Positions 28,899-37,818 of a stretch of 64,000 nucleotides of DNA are shown one piece after another; position 1 is the stretch's first letter; every line of letters begins with the position of its first letter. This DNA is from Roseobacter sp. GAI101. GTDB lineage: Bacteria > Pseudomonadota > Alphaproteobacteria > Rhodobacterales > Rhodobacteraceae. The translations under genes and the position numbers were made by a program. The stretch lies in assembly GCF_000156335.1 (NCBI RefSeq), contig NZ_DS999213.1:2654929-2718928 (forward strand), written 5' to 3'. The notes beneath the pieces are model-generated. The model saw only the letters and a program-made list of their open reading frames with translations, did no database searches and was not told where the DNA came from.

Positions 28899-29590
28899 TG
28901 CGGATCGCAATGTGGTCGGGTCCACGCAATCTAAGCACCGCGATGATGTACAGCTTTGGCAATCGGGCTGATTTCACGGTGATGGATGAACCTTTCTATG
29001 CGGCCTACCTGGCGGCGACGGGCGAGGATCACCCGATGCAGGCCGAGATTCTGGCAGTTCATGAAACCGATCCCGAACTGGTGGGGGTGCAATGCCAGCG
29101 TCAGGGTACGCCGCATCTTTACATGAAACATATGCCACATCACATGTTGGACGGATTCCCGATGGACTGGGCCAGGGACTGCGTGAATATTCACCTGATC
29201 CGTCATCCCGCCCGCGTGATCGCCAGCTACACGGCCAAACGCGAAGCCCCCGGTTTCGATGATATCGGCTTTGGTCAGCAAACAGCACTTTATGACAGGA
29301 TCGGCGGACTGGTGATCGACAGCGCCGATATTCGCGCCGACCCGGAAGGGATGTTGCGCAAGCTGTGCGCTGCGATTGATCTGCCGTTTGATCCTGCGAT
29401 GCTGACGTGGCCCGCAGGCGCGCGGCCCGAAGACGGGGTCTGGGCGTCCCATTGGTATGGTGCGGTTCATTCAAGCACAGGCTTTGCCGGGGCCGAAGGG
29501 CCGTTGCCAACGCTGCCCCCGTCAGAAAAAACGCTTCTTGATCAAGCCTTGCCGCATTATAAAATCCTTTATGATCAAAGGATTATATAA
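28898..29590 (+). CDS. sulfotransferase-like P-loop protein
   Basis: 230 residues. The start MRIAMWSGPRNLSTAMM has the 5'-PAPS/P-loop pattern of the sulfotransferase fold, with an LIRHPARVIASY segment (about 105) matching the 3'-phosphate-binding region. Members are often named sulfotransferase family protein; no activity is shown. It is coupled by a one-base stop-start overlap to the class IV aminotransferase. I recall plant proteins in which these two domains are fused. A GTG nine bases upstream is a less likely start. Confidence 0.72.
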   Translation: MRIAMWSGPRNLSTAMMYSFGNRADFTVMDEPFYAAYLAATGEDHPMQAEILAVHETDPELVGVQCQRQGTPHLYMKHMPHHMLDGFPMDWARDCVNIHLIRHPARVIASYTAKREAPGFDDIGFGQQTALYDRIGGLVIDSADIRADPEGMLRKLCAAIDLPFDPAMLTWPAGARPEDGVWASHWYGAVHSSTGFAGAEGPLPTLPPSEKTLLDQALPHYKILYDQRII

Positions 29591-29673
29591 ATTTTCACAT
29601 AATTCAAAAGTTTTTTGAAACTTGCCGCTCCGGCGTGTCGTGACTTAGCCATATCACATATAGGAGTTTAAGA

Positions 29674-30087
29674 ATGAAACTGTTCACAACAACTGCCCTT
29701 GCCCTGACAATCGCTGCTGGCAGCGCATTTGCCGCCGCACATTCCACGCCGATGGTCGAAGCCGTAGACCAGGACGTGTCCAATGGTGTCGTAAGCGCTG
29801 AAAAAGTCATGGCCGGCGTAAATGGCTGGATGGTCGTCCACCGCACGGATGCCGAGATGAAGCCAGGCCCAGTAGTCGGCTATGCCCCGCTGCGTGCCGG
29901 TGAAAACGTCGACGTCGCGGTGATCCTGCAAGAAGAAGTCAAATCCGGCGAGATGCTGATGCTGATGGTGCACGCCGAAGACGGTGGCATGAAGACAGGC
30001 GGCTTTGAATATACCTTGGGTGCCAAGGAAGACGGCCCGATCAAGCCTGACGGCAAGTTGGTTATGGCGGTGATCACAGCTAAGTAA
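29674..30087 (+). CDS. secreted DUF7282-type protein
   Basis: 137 residues with a clear signal peptide (1-20, ending AFAAAHS). The mature part has the pattern V..A.NGWMVVHRTD...GPVVGYAPLRAGENVDVAV, which resembles the beta-rich DUF7282 domain of secreted proteins. No catalytic residues are evident. It is a single-gene unit: TAGGAG ribosome site before the ATG and a strong terminator 20 bases after the stop, suggesting a well-expressed periplasmic protein. Function unknown. Confidence 0.75.
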   Translation: MKLFTTTALALTIAAGSAFAAAHSTPMVEAVDQDVSNGVVSAEKVMAGVNGWMVVHRTDAEMKPGPVVGYAPLRAGENVDVAVILQEEVKSGEMLMLMVHAEDGGMKTGGFEYTLGAKEDGPIKPDGKLVMAVITAK

Positions 30088-30106
30088 GCTTTGATCAACC
30101 ACATGG

Positions 30107-30145
30107 AAGGCCCGGACAGATCATCCCCCTGTCCGGGCCTTTTTT
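30107..30145 (+). terminator. rho-independent terminator
   Basis: A perfect 13-bp stem, AAGGCCCGGACAG / CTGTCCGGGCCTT, with a nine-base loop is followed by a run of T. It ends the DUF7282-type gene, and being nearly symmetrical may also limit read-through from argG. Confidence 0.92.
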
Positions 30146-30156
30146 GTGTCTAACGC

Positions 30157-31377
30157 TTAGCTTTTCAGGCGTTTGTCACGCGCCGCCAGCAATTTGAGGC
30201 GCAGTGCGTTCAGCTGGATAAAGCCGGCAGCGTCCTTTTGATCATAGGCACCGGCGTCGTCCTCAAAGGTCACATGCGCTTCGGAATACAGCGAATGATC
30301 AGACCAGCGGCCCACGGTGCGCGCGTGGCCTTTGTACAGTTTCAGCCGCACGGTGCCGGTCACATGGGTTTGGGACGCGTCGATCGCGGCCTGCAACATT
30401 GTGCGTTCGGGGCTGAACCAGAACCCGTTATAGATCAGTTCCGCATAGCGTGGCATCAGCTCGTCTTTCAGATGCATCGCGCCACGGTCCAGCGTGATCG
30501 ATTCGATCCCGCGGTGTGCTTCCAGCAAAAGGGTGCCGCCGGGGGTCTCGTAGATACCGCGTGATTTCATGCCGACAAAACGGCCTTCGACCAGATCAAG
30601 ACGGCCACAGCCATGCTTGCCGCCCAGTTCGTTCAACTTGGTCAGGATTGTCGCGGGCGACATCGCTTCGCCGTTGATGCTGACGGCGTCGCCGCGCTCG
30701 AACCCGATTTCGACGTATTCGGGCGTGTCCGGCGCATCTTCGGGGGAAACGGTGCGCTGATACACATATTCAGGCGCATCAACCGCGGGATCTTCCAACA
30801 CTTTGCCTTCGGACGAGGTGTGCAACAGGTTCGCGTCAACGCTGAACGGCGCTTCGCCGCGTTTGTCCTTGGCGACAGGAATCTGGTTCTTCTCTGCGAA
30901 TTCAAGCAGCTTGGTGCGGCTGGTCAAATCCCATTCACGCCAAGGCGCGATGACCTTGATGTCGGGGTTCAGCGCATAGGCCGCCAGTTCGAACCGTACC
31001 TGATCGTTGCCTTTGCCGGTCGCGCCGTGGGCGACGGCGTCAGCACCGGTTTCGGCTGCGATTTCGACCAGACGTTTGGAAATCAGCGGCCGCGCGATGG
31101 AGGTGCCCAGCAGGTACAGCCCTTCGTACAGGGCGTTGGCGCGGAACATCGGAAACACGAAATCGCGCACGAACTCTTCGCGCACGTCTTCGATGTAAAT
31201 CTCGGATGCGCCCATCATCTCGGCTTTGGCGCGGGCAGGTTCAAGTTCCTCGCCCTGGCCCAGATCGGCAGTAAAGGTTACCACTTCACAGCCGTATTCG
31301 GTTTGCAGCCATTTGAGGATGATTGACGTATCGAGCCCACCGGAATAGGCGAGCACAACTTTTTTGGGCGCGGACAT
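30157..31377 (-). CDS. argG: argininosuccinate synthase
   Basis: 406 residues. ArgG joins citrulline and aspartate using ATP, the penultimate step of arginine synthesis. The N-terminal PP-loop [16 protein letters not shown] (about 8-23) is diagnostic, with [13 protein letters not shown] near 118. Length and ending are typical. It is divergent from ilvA across about 125 bases in which I see no operator or attenuator. argJ of the same pathway lies at 60725-61951. Confidence 0.98.
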   Translation of the reverse strand: MSAPKKVVLAYSGGLDTSIILKWLQTEYGCEVVTFTADLGQGEELEPARAKAEMMGASEIYIEDVREEFVRDFVFPMFRANALYEGLYLLGTSIARPLISKRLVEIAAETGADAVAHGATGKGNDQVRFELAAYALNPDIKVIAPWREWDLTSRTKLLEFAEKNQIPVAKDKRGEAPFSVDANLLHTSSEGKVLEDPAVDAPEYVYQRTVSPEDAPDTPEYVEIGFERGDAVSINGEAMSPATILTKLNELGGKHGCGRLDLVEGRFVGMKSRGIYETPGGTLLLEAHRGIESITLDRGAMHLKDELMPRYAELIYNGFWFSPERTMLQAAIDASQTHVTGTVRLKLYKGHARTVGRWSDHSLYSEAHVTFEDDAGAYDQKDAAGFIQLNALRLKLLAARDKRLKS

Positions 31378-31502
31378 ATTGTTTCCTTTGCGGTTTGCAT
31401 CGCGAGGTATCGGGTTTTGCGTCCGTGGGCAAGATTGAAGGCTGCGTTGACCGCACGCAGTGGGGGTCGTATCGACAGTTATTCACCGCAAAGGGCAGTC
31501 CG

Positions 31503-32735
31503 ATGACCGATAGTTTCCAGATCCTGGCACAAAACGCGACCAAAGCGATGCGTGATGTGTTCAGCGCGACACCGTTGATGCGCAATGAACACCTGTCTGA
31601 AAAATACGGCGCGGATATTTGGCTCAAGCGCGAAGACCTCAGCCCGGTGCGGTCCTACAAACTGCGCGGTGCCTTTAATGCCATGCGCAAAGTGATCCCG
31701 GAAAAGACCGTTTTTGTCTGCGCCAGTGCGGGCAATCATGCGCAGGGCGTCGCATTCATGTGCAGTTATTTCGGGGTGAAGGGCGTCATTTTCATGCCCG
31801 TCACCACACCGCAGCAAAAGATTCAAAAGACCAAGATTTTCGGTGGTGCACAGGTCGAGGTTCGGCTGGTCGGCGACTATTTCGACAAGACCCTGACAGC
31901 CGCGCAAGACTTCTGCACAGTCGAGGGCGCACATTTCCTGTCGCCGTTCGATGATGATGACGTGATCGAAGGCCAGGCTTCTGTCGCGGTCGAGATCGAG
32001 GAGCAGCTGGGCCGCGTGCCGGACCATATCATCCTGCCGGTCGGCGGGGGCGGGTTGTCCTCGGGGATCTACAGCTATTTCGGAAAATCCTGCGACTATA
32101 CCTTTGTAGAACCGAAAGGCGCGCCAAGTCTGGCCTGTGCATTGGCCAACCACACGCCGGTAGATATCTCTCCGATCAACAGTTTCGTGGACGGTGCAGC
32201 GGTTGCCAAGATCGGGCAGCGCAATTTTGACCGGCTCAAGGATGTTGACCCCAAGGATGTGATCGATCTGGCCGAAGACCGGATTTGCGTGACGATCATC
32301 GAGATGTTGAATGTCGAAGGGATCGTTCTGGAACCAGCCGGTGCCCTGTCAATCGAGGCGCTGGGCGAGGTTGCGGAACAGATAAAAGGCAAGACGGTTG
32401 TATGTGTCGCGTCGGGCGGCAACTTTGATTTCGAACGCCTGCCCGAGGTCAAGGAACGCGCACAGCGCTATTCCGGCGTGAAAAAGTATTTCATCCTGCG
32501 CATGCCCCAACGCCCTGGCGCGTTGAAGGAGTTCTTGAACATTCTCGGTCCGGATGATGATATTTGCCGGTTCGAATACCTCAAGAAATCTGCCCGCAAC
32601 TTTGGTTCTGTCCTGATTGGGATCGAAACGCGCAGCCCGGACAGCTTTGGGCCGTTCCTGTCACAGCTGAACGAGGCGGGGTTCACCTATACCGACATCA
32701 CAAATGACGAAACGTTGGCCCAGTTCGTCTTGTGA
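31503..32735 (+). CDS. ilvA: threonine dehydratase (biosynthetic, short form)
   Basis: 410 residues from the ATG at 31503 (AAAGGGCAG upstream). It deaminates threonine to 2-oxobutanoate for isoleucine synthesis. The PLP lysine lies in PVRSYKLRGAFNAM (about 55), the phosphate loop in PVGGGGLSSG (about 180), and one ACT-like regulatory domain in the last 90 residues (ILRMPQRPGALKEF). This matches the single-ACT form rather than the 514-residue E. coli type. The stop is one base from the convergent Hpt gene. Confidence 0.95.
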   Translation: MTDSFQILAQNATKAMRDVFSATPLMRNEHLSEKYGADIWLKREDLSPVRSYKLRGAFNAMRKVIPEKTVFVCASAGNHAQGVAFMCSYFGVKGVIFMPVTTPQQKIQKTKIFGGAQVEVRLVGDYFDKTLTAAQDFCTVEGAHFLSPFDDDDVIEGQASVAVEIEEQLGRVPDHIILPVGGGGLSSGIYSYFGKSCDYTFVEPKGAPSLACALANHTPVDISPINSFVDGAAVAKIGQRNFDRLKDVDPKDVIDLAEDRICVTIIEMLNVEGIVLEPAGALSIEALGEVAEQIKGKTVVCVASGGNFDFERLPEVKERAQRYSGVKKYFILRMPQRPGALKEFLNILGPDDDICRFEYLKKSARNFGSVLIGIETRSPDSFGPFLSQLNEAGFTYTDITNDETLAQFVL

Positions 32736-32736
32736 T

Positions 32737-33075
32737 CTAGGCGTTTAGCGCCTCTGGCAATTCGGCCATGAACAGCGCTTTCGAATTTTCGTAGCTGGCA
32801 AGGATCCCTTCCACGTCGACATCTGCCGCCGCGCCCTTTGAGGATGCACTTTCGCCAATCTGGCACTGATCCGAAAACTCGGAAAACCCAAGGTTCAGCG
32901 CGCTGCCTTTCAGGAAATGCAGATCATCGCCCAAAGTCTCGGGATCAGGATCGCTTCGCAAGCGGTCGATGACCTGTTCGACTTCCTCAATGAAAATCTC
33001 GATGATCTCGTCAAAACTTTCCCTGCCAATCTCGTCCCGCAGAGTATTTACCTGTGTCCAGTCAATCATAGCCAT
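32737..33075 (-). CDS. histidine phosphotransfer (Hpt) domain protein
   Basis: 112 residues from the ATG at 33075, which has GGGAGG upstream. It is a single all-helical Hpt domain with the phospho-accepting His in LHFLKGSALNLGF (His53). Such proteins relay phosphate between a hybrid kinase and a response regulator. It faces the REC-SpoIIE gene across 150 bases, so the two may share a signalling pathway. No histidine kinase is nearby, so the donor is elsewhere. Confidence 0.87.
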   Translation of the reverse strand: MAMIDWTQVNTLRDEIGRESFDEIIEIFIEEVEQVIDRLRSDPDPETLGDDLHFLKGSALNLGFSEFSDQCQIGESASSKGAAADVDVEGILASYENSKALFMAELPEALNA

Positions 33076-33227
33076 GGAGCGACCTCCCTTTTGCAGGTTT
33101 TGCATAAGGGAATTCCCTTAACCGGGCGTGGGCACTGCACAATTTTTGGATCAATTTTTAAGCTTCATGTGGTGTTAAGCCGAAGACCGATAAAGCGGGC
33201 CGTAGACCCAGTGAATCGTCGTAGAGA

Positions 33228-34502
33228 ATGCCATTAACAAACAAGATAATTGATCTTCCTCACCGCTCCGGCGCGATGCAACTGGTGTTGGTCGTCGACG
33301 ACAGCAAGCTTCAGCGCCGCATCCTCAGCGCGTCTCTTACGCGGTGGGGGTTCGAGGTTGTCGAAGCTGCATCGGGGGACGAGGCGCTTGAGCAATGCAG
33401 GATACGGCTGCCCGATCTCGTGATCAGCGATTGGGTGATGCCGGGGATGAATGGCCTGCAATTTTGCCGGGCCTTTCGCGATCTATCCAATTTCCAGTAC
33501 GGGTATTTCATCCTGTTGACCTCAAAAAGTGAAAAGGCCGAGGTGGCAAAGGGCCTGGATAACGGGGCCGACGATTTTCTTAGCAAACCTGTCGATGTTC
33601 ACGAATTGCGCGCCCGTATCACGGCCGGTGAACGCATCCTGGACATGCAGCGGGAGTTGACGGAAAAAAACCGCATTATCACCGATACGTTGGACGAATT
33701 GCAGCGAGTCTATGATTCGCTGGACAAGGATTTGCTGGAAGCGAAAAAGCTTCAGCAATCACTGGTCCGGGAACGCACGCGTGATTTCGACACGGGGAAA
33801 TTGTCGTTGATGCTGCGGTCAAGTGGGCATGTTGGCGGTGATCTGGTCGGATTTTTCCCGGTCGGGGATGACAAGCTGGGCCTTTACGGGATCGACGTAT
33901 CCGGACACGGGATCAGCTCGGCGCTGATGACGGCCCGATTGGCCGGCTATCTGTCGGCGGCCGCACCCGATCAAAACGTGGCCTTGATCCGTCAGCCCGA
34001 CGGCAGCTTTGCCATGCGCCCCCCGGAGAAGGTTATTTCAGAGCTTAACAATCTTGTCCTGAACGAGATGGAAACCGAACATTACTTTACCCTGCTGCTG
34101 GCCGAGGTTGATTTGAAGACCGGACATGTCGTGATGTCCCAGGCAGGCCACCCGCATCCGGTCGTTCAACGGCGGGACGGTCGGATTGAACAGGGCGGGC
34201 TTGGCGGGTTTCCCGTGGGGCTGCTTGCAGGCGTTGAATATGACCAATTCACAGTTCAACTATCGCCGGGCGATCGTCTTTTGATCTTGTCGGATGGTGT
34301 TACCGAATGCCCCGACCCCGAAGGAAAGATGCTGGATGAAGAGGGGCTTGCCCAACTGTTGCGCGGTCTGCACGACGTCAATGGCCCCCCCTTGCTTGAG
34401 GCGATCCTGTGGCAGCTTACGGAATTTGCCGGTGATGCGGATTTCCCGGATGATGTCTCGGGGATCTTGTTCGAATACACGGGGCCAAGTGAGAGCCCCT
34501 AG
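33228..34502 (+). CDS. response regulator with SpoIIE/PP2C-type phosphatase output
   Basis: 424 residues. The N-terminal receiver (about 17-135) has the acidic pair LVVDD, the phospho-Asp in VISDWVMPG and the Lys in FLSKPVD. A coiled-coil linker (about 140-185) connects it to a SpoIIE-type Ser/Thr phosphatase with GGDLVGFF, GIDVSGHGISSALM (about 225) and the metal Asp residues in SDGVTE and PDDVSG. RsbU-like partner switching of an anti-anti-sigma factor is the usual role; no STAS or RsbW gene is nearby. The true start could be ATG 33276 (MQLVLVVDD). Confidence 0.9.
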   Translation: MPLTNKIIDLPHRSGAMQLVLVVDDSKLQRRILSASLTRWGFEVVEAASGDEALEQCRIRLPDLVISDWVMPGMNGLQFCRAFRDLSNFQYGYFILLTSKSEKAEVAKGLDNGADDFLSKPVDVHELRARITAGERILDMQRELTEKNRIITDTLDELQRVYDSLDKDLLEAKKLQQSLVRERTRDFDTGKLSLMLRSSGHVGGDLVGFFPVGDDKLGLYGIDVSGHGISSALMTARLAGYLSAAAPDQNVALIRQPDGSFAMRPPEKVISELNNLVLNEMETEHYFTLLLAEVDLKTGHVVMSQAGHPHPVVQRRDGRIEQGGLGGFPVGLLAGVEYDQFTVQLSPGDRLLILSDGVTECPDPEGKMLDEEGLAQLLRGLHDVNGPPLLEAILWQLTEFAGDADFPDDVSGILFEYTGPSESP

Positions 34503-34936
34503 AACATGTATTTTTCGAAAAACATCCGGTCGCCATCATTCCCCAGGGCCGCCAATGCTTCGTCTGCGGACAGAACGACCGTCACATGATCAGGCTCCAC
34601 AGGGTCGGCGATCTGGCGCGCGGGGTGGGCGACATAGATGTGGCACAGTTTTTCGGCCCACAGATCATATTCCGGCATATAGACGAAACGGCGAAACGCG
34701 CCAAGGCGGCGAGGGTAGGCGATGGTCCACCCGATTTCCTCGATCACTTCGCGGTAGAGGGCCCGCAGAGGTGATTCGCCCGGGTCAATCCCGCCACCCG
34801 GCAATTGGACATCGACCTTTTCACCGATCTGCGCCGTCATCAAAAACCGCCCCTTGAGCGGCAAAATCGCATAGGATCCGGGACGCAAAGTATAGTTTTT
34901 GCCCGGCAGTGGCGGCTGTCCAAATCTTTGCATCAT
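34499..34936 (-). CDS. Nudix hydrolase
   Basis: 145 residues from the ATG at 34936, with GGGGGTG upstream. The Nudix box GGGIDPGESPLRALYREVIEEIGW (about 52-75) is complete. The substrate is unknown. It is divergent from hslO; a TATATA lies between them at 34970-34975. Its 3' end overlaps that of the REC-SpoIIE gene by four bases. Confidence 0.88.
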   Translation of the reverse strand: MMQRFGQPPLPGKNYTLRPGSYAILPLKGRFLMTAQIGEKVDVQLPGGGIDPGESPLRALYREVIEEIGWTIAYPRRLGAFRRFVYMPEYDLWAEKLCHIYVAHPARQIADPVEPDHVTVVLSADEALAALGNDGDRMFFEKYMF

Positions 34937-35014
34937 ACGACACCCCCTTTTCGCGCGGCTTGTTGCTCTTATATAGACACGGTATGGCAAGCCCCCGCCG
35001 CTAAGGAAAGACTT

Positions 35015-36001
35015 ATGACCCAAGGAAATAAAATCGCGTGGGACGACACTGTTCTGCCCTTTCAACTTGATGCTTCCGATATTCGGGGCCGTGTGGCCCG
35101 TCTGGATGGCGTGCTGGAAGGGATTTTGCGTCAGCATGATTACCCCGAAAAAGTCGAAGCACTTGTCGCCGAGATGGCGTTGCTGGCCGCATTGATCGGT
35201 CAATCCATCAAACTGCGGTGGAAGCTTCAGTTGCAGGTGCAGTCAAATGGCCCCGTGCGGATGATTGCGACAGATTATTACGGTCCGACCGAAGAAGGCG
35301 AACCCGCGCGCATCCGCGCCTACGCCAGCTATGATGCGGACCGGATCACCGACGCCCCTGTTTTCGATCAGGTCGGCGAAGGGTATTTCGCGATCATGAT
35401 CGACCAAGGGCAAGGCATGACCCCCTACAAAGGCATTACGCCATTGGCCGGCGGGTCGCTGGCGTCTTGTGCCGAGGCGTATTTTGCCCAGTCCGAACAA
35501 TTGCCGACACGGTTCCAGCTTAGCTTTGGTAAATCCTCGACGCCGCAAGAGGCTGAACATTGGCGTGCGGGCGGCGTGATGTTGCAGCATATGCCAAAGG
35601 CGTCGCCTTTCGCCGCGACGGCAGAAGGTACCGGTGAAATCCTGCGCCCCGAAGATCTGGTTGATGGTGAAGAAGGTGAAAACTGGAACCGTGCAAATGT
35701 CTTGCTGGATACGGTGGACCCGCTTGAATTGATCGGGCCGTCACTGCCGCCCACCGACCTGTTGCTGCGTCTGTTTCACGAGGAAACGCCACGCGTGTTC
35801 GAAACCCAACCGGTGCGGTTCGGGTGTACCTGCTCTGAAGATCGCGTGCGGCAAAGCCTGTCGATCTATTCGGCCAAGGACATTGAAAAGATGACCACGG
35901 ACGACGGCCGGGTGACGGCAGACTGCCAATTCTGCAGCGCGCATTACGATCTTGATCCCAAGACGGTCGGATTCGAGGCTGAAGCCACAAGTGGTGAGTG
36001 A
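35015..36001 (+). CDS. hslO: redox-activated chaperone Hsp33
   Basis: 328 residues. Hsp33 is a cytosolic holdase switched on by oxidation and unfolding. The C-terminal zinc switch is intact: CTC at about residue 270 and CQFC about 30 residues later (CxC...CxxC). The N-terminal domain starts with the WDDTVLPFQLD region. The ATG at 35015 has AAGGAAAG upstream. The next gene starts within its last codons. Confidence 0.95.
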   Translation: MTQGNKIAWDDTVLPFQLDASDIRGRVARLDGVLEGILRQHDYPEKVEALVAEMALLAALIGQSIKLRWKLQLQVQSNGPVRMIATDYYGPTEEGEPARIRAYASYDADRITDAPVFDQVGEGYFAIMIDQGQGMTPYKGITPLAGGSLASCAEAYFAQSEQLPTRFQLSFGKSSTPQEAEHWRAGGVMLQHMPKASPFAATAEGTGEILRPEDLVDGEEGENWNRANVLLDTVDPLELIGPSLPPTDLLLRLFHEETPRVFETQPVRFGCTCSEDRVRQSLSIYSAKDIEKMTTDDGRVTADCQFCSAHYDLDPKTVGFEAEATSGE

Positions 36002-36587
36002 TCAGATACAAAATTTTCGGACGGCGCTGGCCATGACCGGTGTGTCGTCGTCCGATTTCGACCTGAACAAGGATGTCGTGCTGCCTGCGGACCGCAAACT
36101 GCGGCCAGCAGGGGTGCTGGCCCCCATCATTGAAAAGAACGGTCGGCTTGAGCTGATCCTGACCAAGCGGTCATCATCGCTGAAGCACCACCCCGGCCAA
36201 ATTGCATTTCCTGGTGGCAAGCAGGACGAAACCGATGCTGATGTGATCGCCGCAGCGCTGCGCGAGGCCCGCGAAGAAATCGGATTGCCGACCGAACTGG
36301 TCGACGTCTTGGGCACTTTGCCTGCCCATGAAACTGTGACCAATTTCCATGTCACGCCGGTAATCGCCTTTGTCAGAGACGAATTTCAGATCATCGCTGA
36401 ACCCGGTGAGGTCGAAGAGGTCTTTACCGTGCCCCTGGTGCATGTGCTGAATCCGGACAATTATCTGGTGCAATCGCGTCGCTGGCGCGGAAATATTCGC
36501 CATTATTACATTGTTCCTTACGGCCCCTATTACATTTGGGGCGCAACCGCGCGTATGCTGCGGGCATGGACCGAACGTATGATCTGA
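35994..36587 (+). CDS. CoA pyrophosphatase-type Nudix hydrolase
   Basis: 197 residues from a GTG at 35994 that overlaps hslO by 8 bases. The segment LLTKRSSSLKHHPGQIAFPGGKQDETD followed by AALREAREEIGL (about 60-100) matches the NUDT7/YeaB-like CoA diphosphatase subfamily, which splits CoA to phosphopantetheine and 3',5'-ADP. Its 3' end overlaps the start of cca by 22 bases, suggesting one operon hslO-nudix-cca. Confidence 0.87.
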   Translation: MSDQIQNFRTALAMTGVSSSDFDLNKDVVLPADRKLRPAGVLAPIIEKNGRLELILTKRSSSLKHHPGQIAFPGGKQDETDADVIAAALREAREEIGLPTELVDVLGTLPAHETVTNFHVTPVIAFVRDEFQIIAEPGEVEEVFTVPLVHVLNPDNYLVQSRRWRGNIRHYYIVPYGPYYIWGATARMLRAWTERMI

Positions 36588-37750
36588 CCCTTCCGACCGA
36601 CACCAGATGGCTTGCCGACGCAGATGCGCAGGCGGTCTGTGACGCCGTGCAGGACGGGGGCCACACCATCTATTTCGTCGGCGGCTGTGTGCGCAATGCG
36701 CTGTTGGGCCTGCCGGACAGTGACGTGGACATGTCTACCGATGCATTGCCCGAACGGGTTATGGCGCTGGCCAAGCGCGCTGGGCTGAAAACTGTGCCGA
36801 CCGGTGTGGAACATGGCACGGTGACCGTGGTCAGCGGTGGCAAGGGGTTCGAGGTCACGACATTTCGCCGTGACGTTCAAACCGATGGGCGCCGCGCCGT
36901 CGTGGCATTTTCAAACAATATAGATGACGATGCGCGCCGTCGTGATTTTACCATCAACGCGCTTTATGCGGATGCAGAAGGTCGGGTGATTGACCCGCTG
37001 GAAGGTCTGCCAGATCTGCGCGCCCGTCGCGTGCGGTTCATCGAAGATGCCGAAGCCCGCATCCGCGAGGATTACCTGCGCACCCTGCGCTATTTCCGGT
37101 TCCATGCGTGGTACGCTGACCCGGCCAAGGGCTTTGATCCTGATGCCTTGTCCGCGATTGCCTCGAATACCGCTGGGTTAGAGACGCTTTCGGCGGAACG
37201 TATCGGGGCGGAGATGCAAAAATTGCTAAGCGCCCCCGATCCCGCTCCCGCCCTTGCCGGAATGCGGCAGACCGGGGTTTTGAACGCGATATTACCGGGC
37301 GCTGATGATCGCTGGATTTCGATGCTGGTGCATTTCGAAGCGCTTCTGGGCATGCGTGCACATTGGATCTGGCGCTTGGCTGCTCTTGGTGGGGATGACG
37401 CGGTCACGCGGCTGCGGCTGAGCAAGGCGGACGGCAGGATGCTGGAGCAGATCAGGGATGCGGCCTTTGAAGGGAATACCCTGTCCGAAATCGCCTATCG
37501 CCATGGGATCATGATCGCACAGGGTGCCATGTTGTTGCGCGCCTGTCTGGCTGAAACCCCGCCAGATATCGCCGTGTTAGAGACGATTGATGCCGCAACC
37601 CAAGCCAAATTTCCGGTCGCGGCCAAGGATCTGATGCCAGCATACGCGGGTCCCGCACTGGGCGCACGCCTTGCGCAGTTAGAGGCCGCATGGATCGCGT
37701 CAGATTTCAGCGCGACGCGGGATACATTGCTGGATATGCCTGACACCTGA
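36566..37750 (+). CDS. cca: CCA tRNA nucleotidyltransferase / poly(A) polymerase family
   Basis: 394 residues from the ATG at 36566. The class II nucleotidyltransferase head is clear: FVGGCVRNALLG (about 33-44), then DVDMSTDALPE with the catalytic Asp pair, and the RRDFTINALY motif (about 130). The enzyme adds or repairs the CCA end of tRNAs. Distinguishing CCA-adding enzyme from poly(A) polymerase by sequence is uncertain, but the single copy here and size favour CCA. Confidence 0.9.
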   Translation: MDRTYDLTLPTDTRWLADADAQAVCDAVQDGGHTIYFVGGCVRNALLGLPDSDVDMSTDALPERVMALAKRAGLKTVPTGVEHGTVTVVSGGKGFEVTTFRRDVQTDGRRAVVAFSNNIDDDARRRDFTINALYADAEGRVIDPLEGLPDLRARRVRFIEDAEARIREDYLRTLRYFRFHAWYADPAKGFDPDALSAIASNTAGLETLSAERIGAEMQKLLSAPDPAPALAGMRQTGVLNAILPGADDRWISMLVHFEALLGMRAHWIWRLAALGGDDAVTRLRLSKADGRMLEQIRDAAFEGNTLSEIAYRHGIMIAQGAMLLRACLAETPPDIAVLETIDAATQAKFPVAAKDLMPAYAGPALGARLAQLEAAWIASDFSATRDTLLDMPDT

Positions 37751-37818
37751 AACCCGATGTGGTCTTGTCGGCAAAAACGCTATTTATGATCCGCTAATGA
37801 CACTTGGTTAGGTATTTT

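Noticed and set aside
35775-35792. parS-like TGTTTCACGAGGAAAC in hslO
   Set aside because: Only about 12 of 16 bases match, and the second half-site is shifted by one base.
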